Positions 42,021 to 50,191 of a DNA stretch of 64,000 nt are shown here, in pieces; positions within the stretch are counted from its first letter, which is position 1; every line of letters begins with the position of its first letter. The notes beneath the pieces are model-generated. The model had not been told where the DNA came from. It worked only from the letters and a program-made list of their open reading frames with translations, and searched no databases. This DNA is from Streptomyces sp. NBC_01446. GTDB lineage: Bacteria > Actinomycetota > Actinomycetes > Streptomycetales > Streptomycetaceae. The position numbers and the translations under genes were made by a program. Location: the NCBI RefSeq assembly GCF_026340095.1, contig NZ_JAPEPO010000001.1, positions 8,080,501 through 8,144,500 on the forward strand, read 5' to 3'.

Positions 42021-42037
42021 CGTGGAGCCCCTCTGCG

Positions 42038-42931
42038 TCAGGCGAACATGCCTGTCCTGAGCTTGGTGAGGGTGCGGGTCAGGAGCCGGGAGACATGCAT
42101 CTGGGACACGCCGATCTCGGCGCCGATCTCCGACTGGGTCATCTCCTGGCCGAAGCGCATCTCGAGGATGCGGCGCTCACGGCCGTCGAGCTGTTCCAGG
42201 AGCGGCGCCAGCGTGTGGAGGTCCTCCACCGTCTCCATGGCCGGATCCGGTTCGCCGAGAACGTCGGCGAAGGTCCTCGACGCGTCGGTCGGGTGCTCGC
42301 CGGGATCGCTCGGCATGTCGATGGAACCCGCGGTGTAACCGTTCGAGGCGACCATGCCCTCGAGCACCTCGTCCTCGCTGAGTTCCAGGTGCTCGGCGAG
42401 CTCCTTGGGAGTCGGCTCGTGGTCCAGGACGGTGGACAGCTCGTCCTTGCCCTTGGCCAGGTCGACGCGCAACTCCTGGAGCCGGCGCGGCACATGGACG
42501 GCCCAGCTGGTGTCGCGGAAGAAGCGCTTGATCTCGCCGACGATGTACGGGACGGCGAAGGAGGTGAACTGGACCTCGCGCGACAGGTCGAACCGGTCGA
42601 TTGCCTTGATCAGGCCGATGGTCCCGACCTGCACGATGTCCTCCATCTCGCCACTGCCACGGTGGCGGAAGCGGGACGCCGCGAACTGGACGAGGGAGAG
42701 GTTCATCTCGATCAGCGTGTTACGGGCGTACTGGTAGTCCTCAGTGCCCTCTTCGAGTACCTGGAGCTGCTCGAAGAACACCCTGGAGAGATCCCGTGCG
42801 TCCTTGGGCGCGACCTTGCCGGCGTCTTCGACCCACGGAAGCCCACTCGCGCCGACGGTGGCGTCGGCGTCGTGCGTCGTCGTGGCCTGCGCTCGCGCAT
42901 CTTCATGAGCGTGCACCGAACTTGCCGTCAT
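42038..42931 (-). CDS. SigB/SigF-family RNA polymerase sigma factor
   Basis: A 297-residue group-3 sigma factor with regions 2 (NLSLVQFAASRFRHRGSGEM, EDIVQVGTIGLIKAIDRFDL), 3 (RRLQELRVDLAKGKDELSTV) and 4 (MRFGQEMTQSEIGAEIGVSQ, MHVSRLLTRTL). Streptomyces have about nine SigB-like factors acting in osmotic stress and differentiation, often governed by anti-sigma factors; none is adjacent here. AAAGG lies 7 nt before the ATG. The unstructured first 35 residues are Ala/Thr-rich. Confidence 0.93.
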   Translation of the reverse strand: MTASSVHAHEDARAQATTTHDADATVGASGLPWVEDAGKVAPKDARDLSRVFFEQLQVLEEGTEDYQYARNTLIEMNLSLVQFAASRFRHRGSGEMEDIVQVGTIGLIKAIDRFDLSREVQFTSFAVPYIVGEIKRFFRDTSWAVHVPRRLQELRVDLAKGKDELSTVLDHEPTPKELAEHLELSEDEVLEGMVASNGYTAGSIDMPSDPGEHPTDASRTFADVLGEPDPAMETVEDLHTLAPLLEQLDGRERRILEMRFGQEMTQSEIGAEIGVSQMHVSRLLTRTLTKLRTGMFA

Positions 42932-43033
42932 GTCCCTGCCTTTCGTCTCGGTCCCGTGCCAGAGCGTGTGCCCTCGTGCGCTCCGGTTATGCCTTCCGCC
43001 GGGGGAAGCGGCGTGGACCGGCCGGAACCTGAC

Positions 43034-43660
43034 CTATCTCTGTCCCAGGTAGGCGTGGGACATCTGCTCGGTGAAGTAGTCGCCGTCCTTGGGGCGTCCA
43101 GGGGCCCTTCGGTTCGGCTGGTGCGCGGGTTCCAGGTGGGGAATGTGCTTGGAGCAGTGGACGTACGCCTCCTGCACGGTGAGGTGTATCCACATCTCGG
43201 CCTGCCGCCCCGGGGCCGAATCGCTGGGCAGCGTGGGGCAGATGGCCCGTAGTTCACGATCGCTGACCAGTTGGGCCGATCCGTTCACGTGCAGCCCTAT
43301 GTGGTCATGGGTGAAGTCGATGAAGAGCAGGCCCATATGGGGGTTCTCGGTGATGTTGCCCGCGCTGGCCATGACTCCGTTGCCCCGGTACTCCGGGTAG
43401 GCGAGATGGAGGTCGTCGAGGACCGTGACGAACCCGGGCGGCCCGGCACGGAAACTGGCGTCGCAGTGACCACGTGTGTCCGCCGTGGACAGGAACACCA
43501 TGGTCTGCCGGGCGATGAACTCGCTCATCGCCGGCGTCAGACGGGGCTGGACCTGACGGTCGTAGAAGTCATCGGCGCGCTCGCTCGTACCCATGTGGGC
43601 CTGCAGGGCGCGTTCACCCTGGGAGGGCACGGGGTGGGGGGTGTGGGGGCGGAGGGGCAT
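43034..43660 (-). CDS. PPOX-class flavin-dependent oxidoreductase
   Basis: A protein of about 208 residues with a split-barrel flavin-binding fold: EFIARQTMVFLSTADTRGHC and GPPGFVTVLDDLHLAYPEY, then NPHMGLLFIDFTHDHIGLHV. This is the pattern of pyridoxamine-phosphate-oxidase-like (PPOX) proteins, many binding FMN or F420. ATG at 43660 is the likely start; an internal ATG (MGTSERADDF) is an alternative. The nearby sigma-factor and PRC genes suggest a stress-related role, but this is inference. Confidence 0.82.
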   Translation of the reverse strand: MPLRPHTPHPVPSQGERALQAHMGTSERADDFYDRQVQPRLTPAMSEFIARQTMVFLSTADTRGHCDASFRAGPPGFVTVLDDLHLAYPEYRGNGVMASAGNITENPHMGLLFIDFTHDHIGLHVNGSAQLVSDRELRAICPTLPSDSAPGRQAEMWIHLTVQEAYVHCSKHIPHLEPAHQPNRRAPGRPKDGDYFTEQMSHAYLGQR

Positions 43661-43792
43661 GCCGTGATCACGTCTCAATCGCCAGGGGTGGACAACGAGC
43701 GAGCGTGGCGCCCACTCGAACTGTGGGGCCACGCTAGGCCATTGTCGATCCGCGGATGAGACGGTTCCGCCAGGAACAGGCGCCGGCTGGCG

Positions 43793-44563
43793 CTACGCGG
43801 CGATCACAGCGGCGCCGACGCGGCCGCCGTCGACGTCCACGACCGTGCCGTGGACGAACGCCGACTCGTCCGAGGCCAGCCAGACCGCGGCGTGCGCGAT
43901 GGCGTCGGGCGTTCCGATCGTGCCGAACGGCGTGCCCTTCATCATGATTTCGCCCGGGTGCGGCTCGCCGCCCTCGGCCGCGCGGGGGACGATCACGCCG
44001 GGTGAGATCGCGTTCACCCGCACCCCCTGCGGACCGAACTCCGCCGACCACGCGCGCGTGAGCGTCTCCATGGCTCCCTTGGTGGAGCTGTAGAGCGACC
44101 CCACCGGGACGCCCAGGCGGGCGATCCAGGAGCCGAGATTGACGATGACTCCGCCACCGTTCCGTGCCATCTCCGGGGCGACATCCGCGGTCAGGAAGAA
44201 GGGCGCCTTCACATTCACCGCGTAGACCTGGTCGAAAGTCTTCTCGTCCGTCGTGGTGGTGGTCCCGGGCGGGTAGATGCCCGCGTTGTTCACCAGCACG
44301 TCGAGGTGCCCGCCGAGCGCCTCTCGGGCCTGCTCCGCGAGGCGGCGGGAGGCATCCGCGCTGCCGTCGAGGTCGGCCTCGACGAAGTCGGCCCGCCCTC
44401 CGGCCGCGCGGATGCCCTCGACGACGTGCTCGCCGCGCTCCCGATTGCGCCCCGATACGACGACACGGGCCCCCTCGGCGGCGAACGCCTCGGCGATCGC
44501 CTTTCCGATGTTGCTGGTTGACCCCGTGACGAGTGCGGTCTTGTCCTGCAGTCGTCCACTCAT
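43793..44563 (-). CDS. short-chain dehydrogenase/reductase
   Basis: A 256-residue classical SDR: TGSTSNIGKAIAEAFAAEGA (cofactor motif TGxxxNIG), VNNAGIYPPG, the catalytic YSSTK, and a C-terminal SDE segment ending VDVDGGRVGAAVIAA. The Arg after the second strand (SGRNRERG) favours NADP(H). A near-palindrome (44676-44699) upstream is a likely regulator site. It lies downstream of the efflux gene on the same strand with a 148-bp gap; substrate unknown. Confidence 0.92.
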   Translation of the reverse strand: MSGRLQDKTALVTGSTSNIGKAIAEAFAAEGARVVVSGRNRERGEHVVEGIRAAGGRADFVEADLDGSADASRRLAEQAREALGGHLDVLVNNAGIYPPGTTTTTDEKTFDQVYAVNVKAPFFLTADVAPEMARNGGGVIVNLGSWIARLGVPVGSLYSSTKGAMETLTRAWSAEFGPQGVRVNAISPGVIVPRAAEGGEPHPGEIMMKGTPFGTIGTPDAIAHAAVWLASDESAFVHGTVVDVDGGRVGAAVIAA

Positions 44564-44675
44564 GGCCGGCTCTCCTCGGTCTCGGTTCTCCCGCTCACCG
44601 AGCCGGTCGGGAACACCGCCCGACCTGGCCCGGCGGTCCGTTCATCCGGACCGTGAGGCCGACTGTGCTCCGATG

Positions 44676-44699
44676 AAATTGGACCCGCAAGTCCAGTTT
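44676..44699. promoter_or_regulatory. inverted repeat upstream of SDR gene
   Basis: AAATTGGAC (44676-44684), 6-nt spacer, GTCCAGTTT (44691-44699): arms match at 8 of 9 positions. It lies 113 bp before the SDR start and 12 bp past the MFS stop, so it most likely controls the SDR promoter. Confidence 0.6.
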
Positions 44700-44711
44700 C
44701 TGCGGCCCGGC

Positions 44712-46160
44712 CTAGGCCTTGACCTCGGCCGGTGCGGCAGCCGGTTCGGTGCCCGCTTCGACGGGGGTGGCGCGTACGGCCGGGATGACCGCAGCGATCA
44801 GCGCGGCGACGAGCGCGACGCCTCCGCCGACGATGAGAGCTGTACGGAAACCGGCCTCGGAGCTGAAGCTGTAGCCGCCCATGGTGGTCGTCATCTGGGA
44901 GAGGATCACGCCGATCACCGCGGCGCCGACCGAGGTGCCGAGGGAGCGCATCAGCGTGTTGAAGCCGTTGGCGGCGGCGGTCTCCGAGAGCGGCACCGAG
45001 CTCATGATGAGCGCGGGCATGGAACCGTAGGCGAGTCCGACGCCGCTGTTGATGACCATGCAGACCACCATGAGACCCAGGCCGGAGCCCATCAGCGCGA
45101 GCGACAGGCCATATCCGGCGGCGATCACCAGGACACCGCAGATGAGCGTGAACTTCGGGCCTCGGGCATCGGTGAGCTTCCCGCCGAGCGGGGAGACGAT
45201 CATCATCATGATGCCGCCGGGCGCCATCCACAGGCCCGCCGCGAGCATCGACTGGCCCAGGCCGTAGCCGGTGGCCTCGGGGAACTGCAGCAGCTGCGGG
45301 ATCACGAGCATGCTCGCGTACATACCGAAGCCGACGAAGATCGAGGCGACGTTCGTGAACAGCACGCGGGGCCGGGCGGTCGTGCGCAGGTCGACCAGCG
45401 GGTCCCGGGTGCGTGTCTCCCACCAGCCCCAGCTCAGCAGTACGAGGACGGCCGCGGCGAAGAGTGTGAGCGTCGTCGCCGAGCCCCAGCCCCATTCGGC
45501 GCCCTTGGAGACCGCGAGGAGAAGGCAGACGAGGCCGACACCGAGACCGAGCGCGCCGGGTGTGTCGAAACGCTGACCCTTGGCGCTCGCCGGGACGTCC
45601 GGAATGAGGAACCAGATCAGGGCGGCGATCAGTACGGCGAGGACGGCCGAACCCCAGAACAGCACACGCCAGTTGGCGTACTGGGCCACTGCGGCGGCGA
45701 TGGGCAGGCCGAGGCCGCCGCCGATGCCCATGGACGCGCTGACCAGGGCGATCGAGGAGCTGAGCTTCTCCTTCGGCACCACGTCCCGCAGGAGGGCGAT
45801 GCCCAGCGGCACCATGCCCATCCCCATGCCCTGCAGACCGCGTCCGACGATCATCGGCGCGACGGAGGACGACAGCGCACACACCACGGAGCCCGCCATG
45901 AGCGGGACCGAGCATACGAGCAGCATGCGGCGCTTGCCGAGCAGGTCGCCGAGACGTCCGGTGACCGGCACGCACACGGCTCCCACCAGCAGGGTCACGG
46001 TGATGACCCAGGCGGCGTTCGACGACGTGGTGTGAAGGATCTTGGGCAGCTCCGCGATGAGCGGGGTGACCAGGGTCTGCATGATCGCGGCTGTGGTGCC
46101 GGCGAAAGCCAGAGTGGCGACCACGCCGCCGGCGCGTGCCGTCGGCTGGGGGGCGTCCAT
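44712..46160 (-). CDS. DHA2-type drug efflux MFS transporter
   Basis: A 482-residue protein with 14 predicted membrane helices, the EmrB/QacA (DHA2) type: helix 1 region AFAGTTAAIMQTLVTPLIAE, motif-A-like GRLGDLLGKRRML, and motif C in the fifth helix region (GIGGGLGLPIAAAVA). It should export hydrophobic drugs in exchange for protons. ATG at 46160 has AGGAG 7 nt upstream. It is divergent from a MarR-type regulator with several inverted repeats in the 274-bp gap, the classic MarR/efflux pair. Confidence 0.92.
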   Translation of the reverse strand: MDAPQPTARAGGVVATLAFAGTTAAIMQTLVTPLIAELPKILHTTSSNAAWVITVTLLVGAVCVPVTGRLGDLLGKRRMLLVCSVPLMAGSVVCALSSSVAPMIVGRGLQGMGMGMVPLGIALLRDVVPKEKLSSSIALVSASMGIGGGLGLPIAAAVAQYANWRVLFWGSAVLAVLIAALIWFLIPDVPASAKGQRFDTPGALGLGVGLVCLLLAVSKGAEWGWGSATTLTLFAAAVLVLLSWGWWETRTRDPLVDLRTTARPRVLFTNVASIFVGFGMYASMLVIPQLLQFPEATGYGLGQSMLAAGLWMAPGGIMMMIVSPLGGKLTDARGPKFTLICGVLVIAAGYGLSLALMGSGLGLMVVCMVINSGVGLAYGSMPALIMSSVPLSETAAANGFNTLMRSLGTSVGAAVIGVILSQMTTTMGGYSFSSEAGFRTALIVGGGVALVAALIAAVIPAVRATPVEAGTEPAAAPAEVKA

Positions 46161-46304
46161 CAAGGGGCTCCTTGCGTGTCTGCGAAATTCGGGTGACTGC
46201 GGAGTGTGGGCGTCTGCGGGGTCTGAGCGTCTGCGGGGCGCCGACGGTGAGGCCGGTCGGTATGTCCGTCGGGATGCCCGCGCGGAATCCCGATGGCATC
46301 GGTA

Positions 46305-46326
46305 TGCATCGTACACATGTCATGCA
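46305..46326. promoter_or_regulatory. probable MarR operator
   Basis: TGCAT (46305-46309), 12-nt spacer, ATGCA (46322-46326), next to CACAATGTG-like repeats (46332-46341), in the middle of the divergent efflux/MarR gap. Confidence 0.5.
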
Positions 46327-46434
46327 TGGGGCACATTGTGTGGTGGATACATTCGGCTGTGCGAGGATGGGCGCGGGGGTGTGCACGAGCGCGCGGTGCG
46401 ACGCCGCGGGACGACAGCAGGAGGCGGCAGACGC

Positions 46435-46890
46435 ATGGCCAGGCCCACGTACGAGCTTGAGTACGAGCAGATGCTGCTCAGCCGGCACGGACTCGTGCAC
46501 CACAAAGGCGGGCGCCCCGAGAACGGCACCCTTGAGCGCAGCGCCTACGTCTTGCTGAGCCGCATTCGCGTGCAGGGGCCCATGTCCATCGGTGAGCTCA
46601 GCGACGCGTTCGGGCTCGACGCCTCCACTCTGAACCGGCAGACCGCCGCCGCGATGCGCGCCGGACTGGTGGAGCGCATCCCTGATCCCGAGGGCGGCAT
46701 GGCCCGCAAGTTCCGCATCACGGACAAGGGCGCGCGCGTCCTCGACGAGGAACGCGATCACATCGTGGGCAGCCTGGACCGCGTCATGACCGACTGGGCG
46801 GACGAGGACATCACGGCCTTCACCACCTACCTGAGGCGCTTCAACATGGACATCGAGCGCCTGGGCGGCCGGCCGTGGCCTCGGCCGTGA
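46435..46890 (+). CDS. MarR family transcriptional regulator
   Basis: A 151-residue MarR protein with winged HTH: PMSIGELSDAFGLDASTLNR, QTAAAMRAGLVERIPDPEGG and the wing segment MARKFRITDKGARVLDEERD. GGAGG lies 10 nt before the ATG at 46435. It is divergent from the DHA2 efflux gene, which it most likely represses until a drug or phenolic ligand binds. Confidence 0.93.
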   Translation: MARPTYELEYEQMLLSRHGLVHHKGGRPENGTLERSAYVLLSRIRVQGPMSIGELSDAFGLDASTLNRQTAAAMRAGLVERIPDPEGGMARKFRITDKGARVLDEERDHIVGSLDRVMTDWADEDITAFTTYLRRFNMDIERLGGRPWPRP

Positions 46891-47017
46891 GGTGTGCGCC
46901 GGTGAGCCGGAGCGCGTGAGGCGGAGCAGGTGCGCCGGAACCGCCGAGGCCGTGTCCCTGGGGAAGTTGGGGCGTCGGGGCCTTCCCGGGAGGTGTCTGC
47001 CGTTAGAATCCGCTCTC

Positions 47018-47407
47018 ATGTCGAACCCTGACGAACTGCTCGTCGATATTGCCGGCATGGTGGAGTCCGAGCAGAGCAATCAGATGTCCCTGACTGTGGT
47101 GACCAGCGGTGCTGTGATCACCGGACGCCTGGCCCCCGAGGCCGTGTGGAGGCAGCGCGTCTCGGAGGTCCTGACGGACTCGGACCACCTCGGCTCCTTC
47201 TCGGAGATCTTCACCGCCGACGAGAAGCCCGATGAACGGAAGCGGGGCGAGACCGATGACGGCCTCGCACCCACTCATCTGCACTTCCATGTGGCCCGGA
47301 TCCTTCAGGGCACCGTCGGCATCCCCGAGACGGGCGGCATGTACCGCGTCGCGATCCAGGACGTGAGCGCCTGGACCGTGGGCGACTTCAGCTACTCCGA
47401 CCACTGA
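47018..47407 (+). CDS. GvpU-like/gas vesicle accessory family protein
   Basis: A 129-residue protein (DELLVDIAGMVESEQSNQMS, LTVVTSGAVITGRLAPEAVW) similar to proteins annotated as gas vesicle accessory GvpU, though no other gvp gene is in the window, so a role in gas vesicles is doubtful. TAGAAT (47004-47009) lies 8 nt before the ATG, the layout of a leaderless mRNA. The C-terminal half (THLHFHVARILQGTVGIP) is His/aromatic-rich. Confidence 0.65.
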   Translation: MSNPDELLVDIAGMVESEQSNQMSLTVVTSGAVITGRLAPEAVWRQRVSEVLTDSDHLGSFSEIFTADEKPDERKRGETDDGLAPTHLHFHVARILQGTVGIPETGGMYRVAIQDVSAWTVGDFSYSDH

Positions 47408-47899
47408 CCTACGGAGGGGTGCGTTCGCGTCACTCGTCCATGGGCCGCAGCAGCACGGACGCCCCGGGCGCACCTCTCCGCCACCCTGAAAAAGCCCGCC
47501 GTGGCCGTCACGAACCAGCCCGCGTCGTCGAGCCCGGCCGACCGCCCGGACGTCAGGCGTGATCAGCGCGAGCTTGCCGACATACAGGTGAACCGCACCA
47601 CCGTGCGGGAGGAGAGCGCCCAGCCTGATGCAGTGGTGACGGGACTCACCTCCTCGGTCGAATACGTGCACGCGGCGCTGCCCGTCGGCCGCGCTGTGCG
47701 GGAACAGAATCCGGGGCCAGGCGGCCGGGGGCGGTGGTGGTTCGGCGTCACCTGAGGGAGGAGGCCTGGACTCGGGCGGGGCACGCCCTGCCCTCGGCCG
47801 GCGGCGTGCTCCTTCGGGAACGCGCCCGCGTGAGCCGCGGCCTCTCCTTCGTGGCGTACTTGGTTGACACCCGAGGCGAGCCATAAGGCTCACCCACAG

Positions 47900-47926
47900 G
47901 ACCCCATAAGGTGGCCTTATGGGGTC
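47900..47926. promoter_or_regulatory. perfect 12-3-12 palindrome
   Basis: GACCCCATAAGG (47900-47911), TGG, CCTTATGGGGTC (47915-47926). A further CCATAAGG lies at 47881-47888, itself within GAGCC-ATAA-GGCTC. It could be a repressor operator or a terminator of upstream transcription; no U-run follows. Confidence 0.65.
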
Positions 47927-47946
47927 ATAGACCCAGCCCGACTACT

Positions 47947-47966
47947 AACTAAGGTTTGCCTTAGTT
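47947..47966. promoter_or_regulatory. iron-box-like operator (DmdR/IdeR type)
   Basis: AACTAAGG, TTTG, CCTTAGTT is a perfect 8-4-8 palindrome whose core TAAGGTTTGCCTTA resembles the actinobacterial iron-box (TTAGGTTAGGCTAACCTAA family). A -10-like TAGGAT follows at 47967-47972. It suggests iron-dependent repression of the reductase gene. Confidence 0.7.
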
Positions 47967-47971
47967 TAGGA

Positions 47972-48002
47972 TTCCCTTCGAGTGCCCATGCCACGAAGGG
48001 AA
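47972..48002 (+). promoter_or_regulatory. leader hairpin covering the ribosome binding site
   Basis: TTCCCTTCG (47972-47980) pairs perfectly with CGAAGGGAA (47994-48002); the right arm contains the Shine-Dalgarno AAGGGAA of the reductase gene. Folding would hide the ribosome site, so it may act as a translational switch. Confidence 0.6.
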
Positions 48003-48009
48003 CCTGATC

Positions 48010-49374
48010 ATGCCTCGCCCTCTGCGGGTAGCCGTTGTGGGAGCCGGCCCTGCCGGAATCTACGCCGCTGACGCGCTGCTGAAATCCGCGGTGGCCGAAG
48101 ACCCGGGTGTGTCCATCGACCTCTTCGAGCGGATGCCGGCGCCGTTCGGTCTGATCCGGTACGGCGTCGCGCCGGACCATCCGAGGATCAAGGGCATCAT
48201 CACGGCCCTGCACCAGGTCCTCGACAAGCCGCAGATCCGTCTCTTCGGCAACGTCGACTACCCGGGCGACATCAGCCTGGACGATCTGCGCTCGTTCTAC
48301 GACGCCGTGATCTTCTCCACGGGTGCGACGGCCGACCGCGCGCTCGACATACCGGGCATCGACCTCGACGGCTCGTACGGCGCTGCCGACTTCGTCTCCT
48401 GGTACGACGGTCACCCCGATGTGCCCCGGACCTGGCCGCTCGAAGCGGAGAAGGTCGCGGTCCTGGGTGTCGGCAATGTCGCGCTCGACGTGGCCCGCAT
48501 CCTGGCCAAGACCGCGGACGAGCTGCTGCCGACCGAGATCCCGCCGAACGTCTACGACGGCCTCAAGGCGAACAAGGCCCTGGAGGTCCACGTCTTCGGC
48601 CGCCGCGGTCCGGCGCAGGCGAAGTTCAGTCCGATGGAGCTGCGGGAGCTCGACCACTCCCCGAACATCGAGGTCATCGTCGACCCCGAGGACATCGACT
48701 ACGACGACGGCTCGATCGCGACCCGGCGCGGCAACAAGCAGGCCGACATGGTCGCCAAGACGCTCGAGAACTGGGCCATCCGCGACGTCGGCACCCGGCC
48801 GCACAAGCTGTTCCTGCACTTCTTCGAGTCCCCGACCGAGATCCTCGGCGAGAACGGCGAAGTGACCGGCCTGCGCACCGAGCGGACCGCCCTCGACGGC
48901 ACCGGCAACGTCAAGGGAACCGGCGAGTTCAAGGACTGGGACGTCAAGGGCGTCTACCGCGCGGTGGGTTACCTGTCCGACGAACTCCCCAAGCTGCCTT
49001 GGGACCTGGCGTCGGGCACCGTTCCGGACAAGGCCGGCCGGGTGATCGAGGAGTCCGGTGAGCACCTGCAGTCGACCTACGTCACCGGCTGGATCCGGCG
49101 CGGTCCCGTGGGTCTGATCGGCCACACCAAGGGCGACGCGAACGAGACGGTCGCCAGCCTCCTCGACGACCGTGAGAACGGCCGTCTGAGCACGCCCTCC
49201 GCGCCCGACCCGGAGGCCGTGGACGCGTTCCTCGACGAGCGGAACGTGCGTTACACGACGTGGGACGGCTGGTACCGGCTGGACGCCGCAGAGAAGGCGC
49301 TGGGCGAGCTGGAGGGCCGTGAGCGCGTGAAGATCGTCGAGCGTGAGGACATGCTCAGGGCGAGCGGCGCGTAG
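48010..49374 (+). CDS. fprA: ferredoxin-NADP(+) reductase (FprA type)
   Basis: A 454-residue FAD flavoprotein of the glutathione-reductase-like FprA type: dinucleotide site VAVVGAGPAGIYAADALL, NADP(H) site VAVLGVGNVALDVARILA, and GRRGPAQAKFSPMELREL with the Arg-Arg that binds the NADP phosphate. It passes electrons between NADPH and ferredoxin (or back), feeding P450s and iron-sulfur enzymes. AAGGGAA lies about 7 nt before the ATG. The iron-box-like operator suggests induction under iron limitation, as seen for mycobacterial fpr-type genes. Confidence 0.93.
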   Translation: MPRPLRVAVVGAGPAGIYAADALLKSAVAEDPGVSIDLFERMPAPFGLIRYGVAPDHPRIKGIITALHQVLDKPQIRLFGNVDYPGDISLDDLRSFYDAVIFSTGATADRALDIPGIDLDGSYGAADFVSWYDGHPDVPRTWPLEAEKVAVLGVGNVALDVARILAKTADELLPTEIPPNVYDGLKANKALEVHVFGRRGPAQAKFSPMELRELDHSPNIEVIVDPEDIDYDDGSIATRRGNKQADMVAKTLENWAIRDVGTRPHKLFLHFFESPTEILGENGEVTGLRTERTALDGTGNVKGTGEFKDWDVKGVYRAVGYLSDELPKLPWDLASGTVPDKAGRVIEESGEHLQSTYVTGWIRRGPVGLIGHTKGDANETVASLLDDRENGRLSTPSAPDPEAVDAFLDERNVRYTTWDGWYRLDAAEKALGELEGRERVKIVEREDMLRASGA

Positions 49375-49392
49375 CTCCTGGCGACAGCGGTG

Positions 49393-49409
49393 CCTGCCGT
49401 CCCGGCAGG
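49393..49409 (+). terminator. hairpin after fprA
   Basis: CCTGCCG, TCC, CGGCAGG: a perfect 7-bp stem 18 bp past the stop. Confidence 0.55.
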
Positions 49410-49457
49410 AGGTGGTCAGGAGTAGCTGCTCCGATGGCGTACGGTGGTGTCTACCGA

Positions 49458-49531
49458 CGCGGGGTGGAGCAGCTCGGTAGCTCGCTGGGCTCATAACCCA
49501 GAGGTCGCAGGTTCAAATCCTGTCCCCGCTA
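49458..49531 (+). tRNA. initiator tRNA-fMet (CAT)
   Basis: A 74-nt cloverleaf: acceptor CGCGGGG/CCCCGCT with a mismatch at C1-T72, the hallmark of an initiator; anticodon arm CTGGG-CTCATAA-CCCAG with three G-C pairs next to the loop; T arm GCAGG-TTCAAAT-CCTGT. CCA is not encoded. A strong terminator follows. A TACGGT (49439-49444) upstream is a possible -10. Confidence 0.95.
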
Positions 49532-49537
49532 CTGCCG

Positions 49538-49572
49538 ACCAGGGCCCGGATCCAATGGATCCGGGCCCTGGT
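49538..49572 (+). terminator. terminator of the tRNA gene
   Basis: ACCAGGGCCCGGATCC (49538-49553), AAT, GGATCCGGGCCCTGGT (49557-49572): a perfect 16-bp stem, 6 bp past the tRNA. It also lies 30 bp past the stop of the minus-strand AtpF-like gene and may serve both. Confidence 0.92.
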
Positions 49573-49601
49573 GCGTTGTCGCCCCGTGCGGCGAGCGCGT
49601 T

Positions 49602-50078
49602 TCAGGCTTGCGTGGGCGCCGCCGCCGGGACGCGCTCCCCGATGATGCGGCTCGCCAGTTCGGCGGCCAGTTCGGGGACGGTGAGGTGCAGTTCGGCCTC
49701 CGCTGCGGCCCGTTCGGCCTCGATCAGGGCCTGGCCGTCGGCGAGGAGCGCCTCGCGTTCGCGCAGTCCGTCCTCGCGGGCGGCGGCTATCAGCGCCGCA
49801 CCTTCCTCGCGCGCCGCCTGCGTGACCCTGGCGGCGTCGCGACGGGCCTCGGCGAGCAGGGCCTGGGCGCCGGCGTGCTCGGCGGAGGCCTCCGCCCGGA
49901 TCGCCTCGGCGCGCTCCAAGGCGCCTTCGGTACGGTCGGCGCGCTCGGCCAGCACCTCGTTGATGCGGGGCAGCAAGCGCTTGAACCAGAGGAAGACGAC
50001 GGCGAAGAGGATGAGGGCCACGGCCAGGACTTCGACTTGGGCGTTGAGTGGTCCAAATTTGATCGGCAGAAGATACAT
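49602..50078 (-). CDS. orphan F-type ATP synthase subunit b-like protein
   Basis: A 158-residue AtpF-like protein: one N-terminal membrane helix (VLAVALILFAVVFLWF) and a long charged coiled coil (LERAEAIRAEASAEHAGAQA, LLAEARRDAARVTQAAREEG) ending ELASRIIGERVPAAAP. In the ATP synthase, subunit b forms the peripheral stalk linking F0 and F1. No other atp gene is near, so this is an isolated copy, shorter than the usual 180 or so residues. It may join an alternative stalk or act elsewhere as a membrane-tethered coiled coil. It is convergent with the tRNA. Confidence 0.85.
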   Translation of the reverse strand: MYLLPIKFGPLNAQVEVLAVALILFAVVFLWFKRLLPRINEVLAERADRTEGALERAEAIRAEASAEHAGAQALLAEARRDAARVTQAAREEGAALIAAAREDGLREREALLADGQALIEAERAAAEAELHLTVPELAAELASRIIGERVPAAAPTQA

Positions 50079-50191
50079 GCCCCCTGCTTACCTGCTCATT
50101 CGTGCTGCCCCTATGCTCATTTGCGCCAGAGTTGGCGGGATGCCGTCCCTGGGGCCGTGCCGCACCGGAATCGATGTCGTACCCCGGTTCG

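Larger units (their letters stand above)
47408..48009. other. 602-bp gap, only regulatory structures
   Basis: Frames in 47500-47780 show no recognisable protein on either strand. From 47860 onward the sequence is rich in symmetrical elements (CCATAAGG three times, the 12-3-12 palindrome, the iron-box-like repeat and the leader hairpin listed next), with a TTGACA at 47864-47869. Confidence 0.5.

Noticed and set aside
44277..46196. 639-codon plus-strand frame over the SDR and efflux genes
   Set aside because: Asp/His/Arg-rich antisense of the SDR and DHA2 transporter; no start signals.
47501..47755. 84-codon ORF in the gap before fprA
   Set aside because: No ribosome site, no recognisable sequence and an equally long frame on the other strand.
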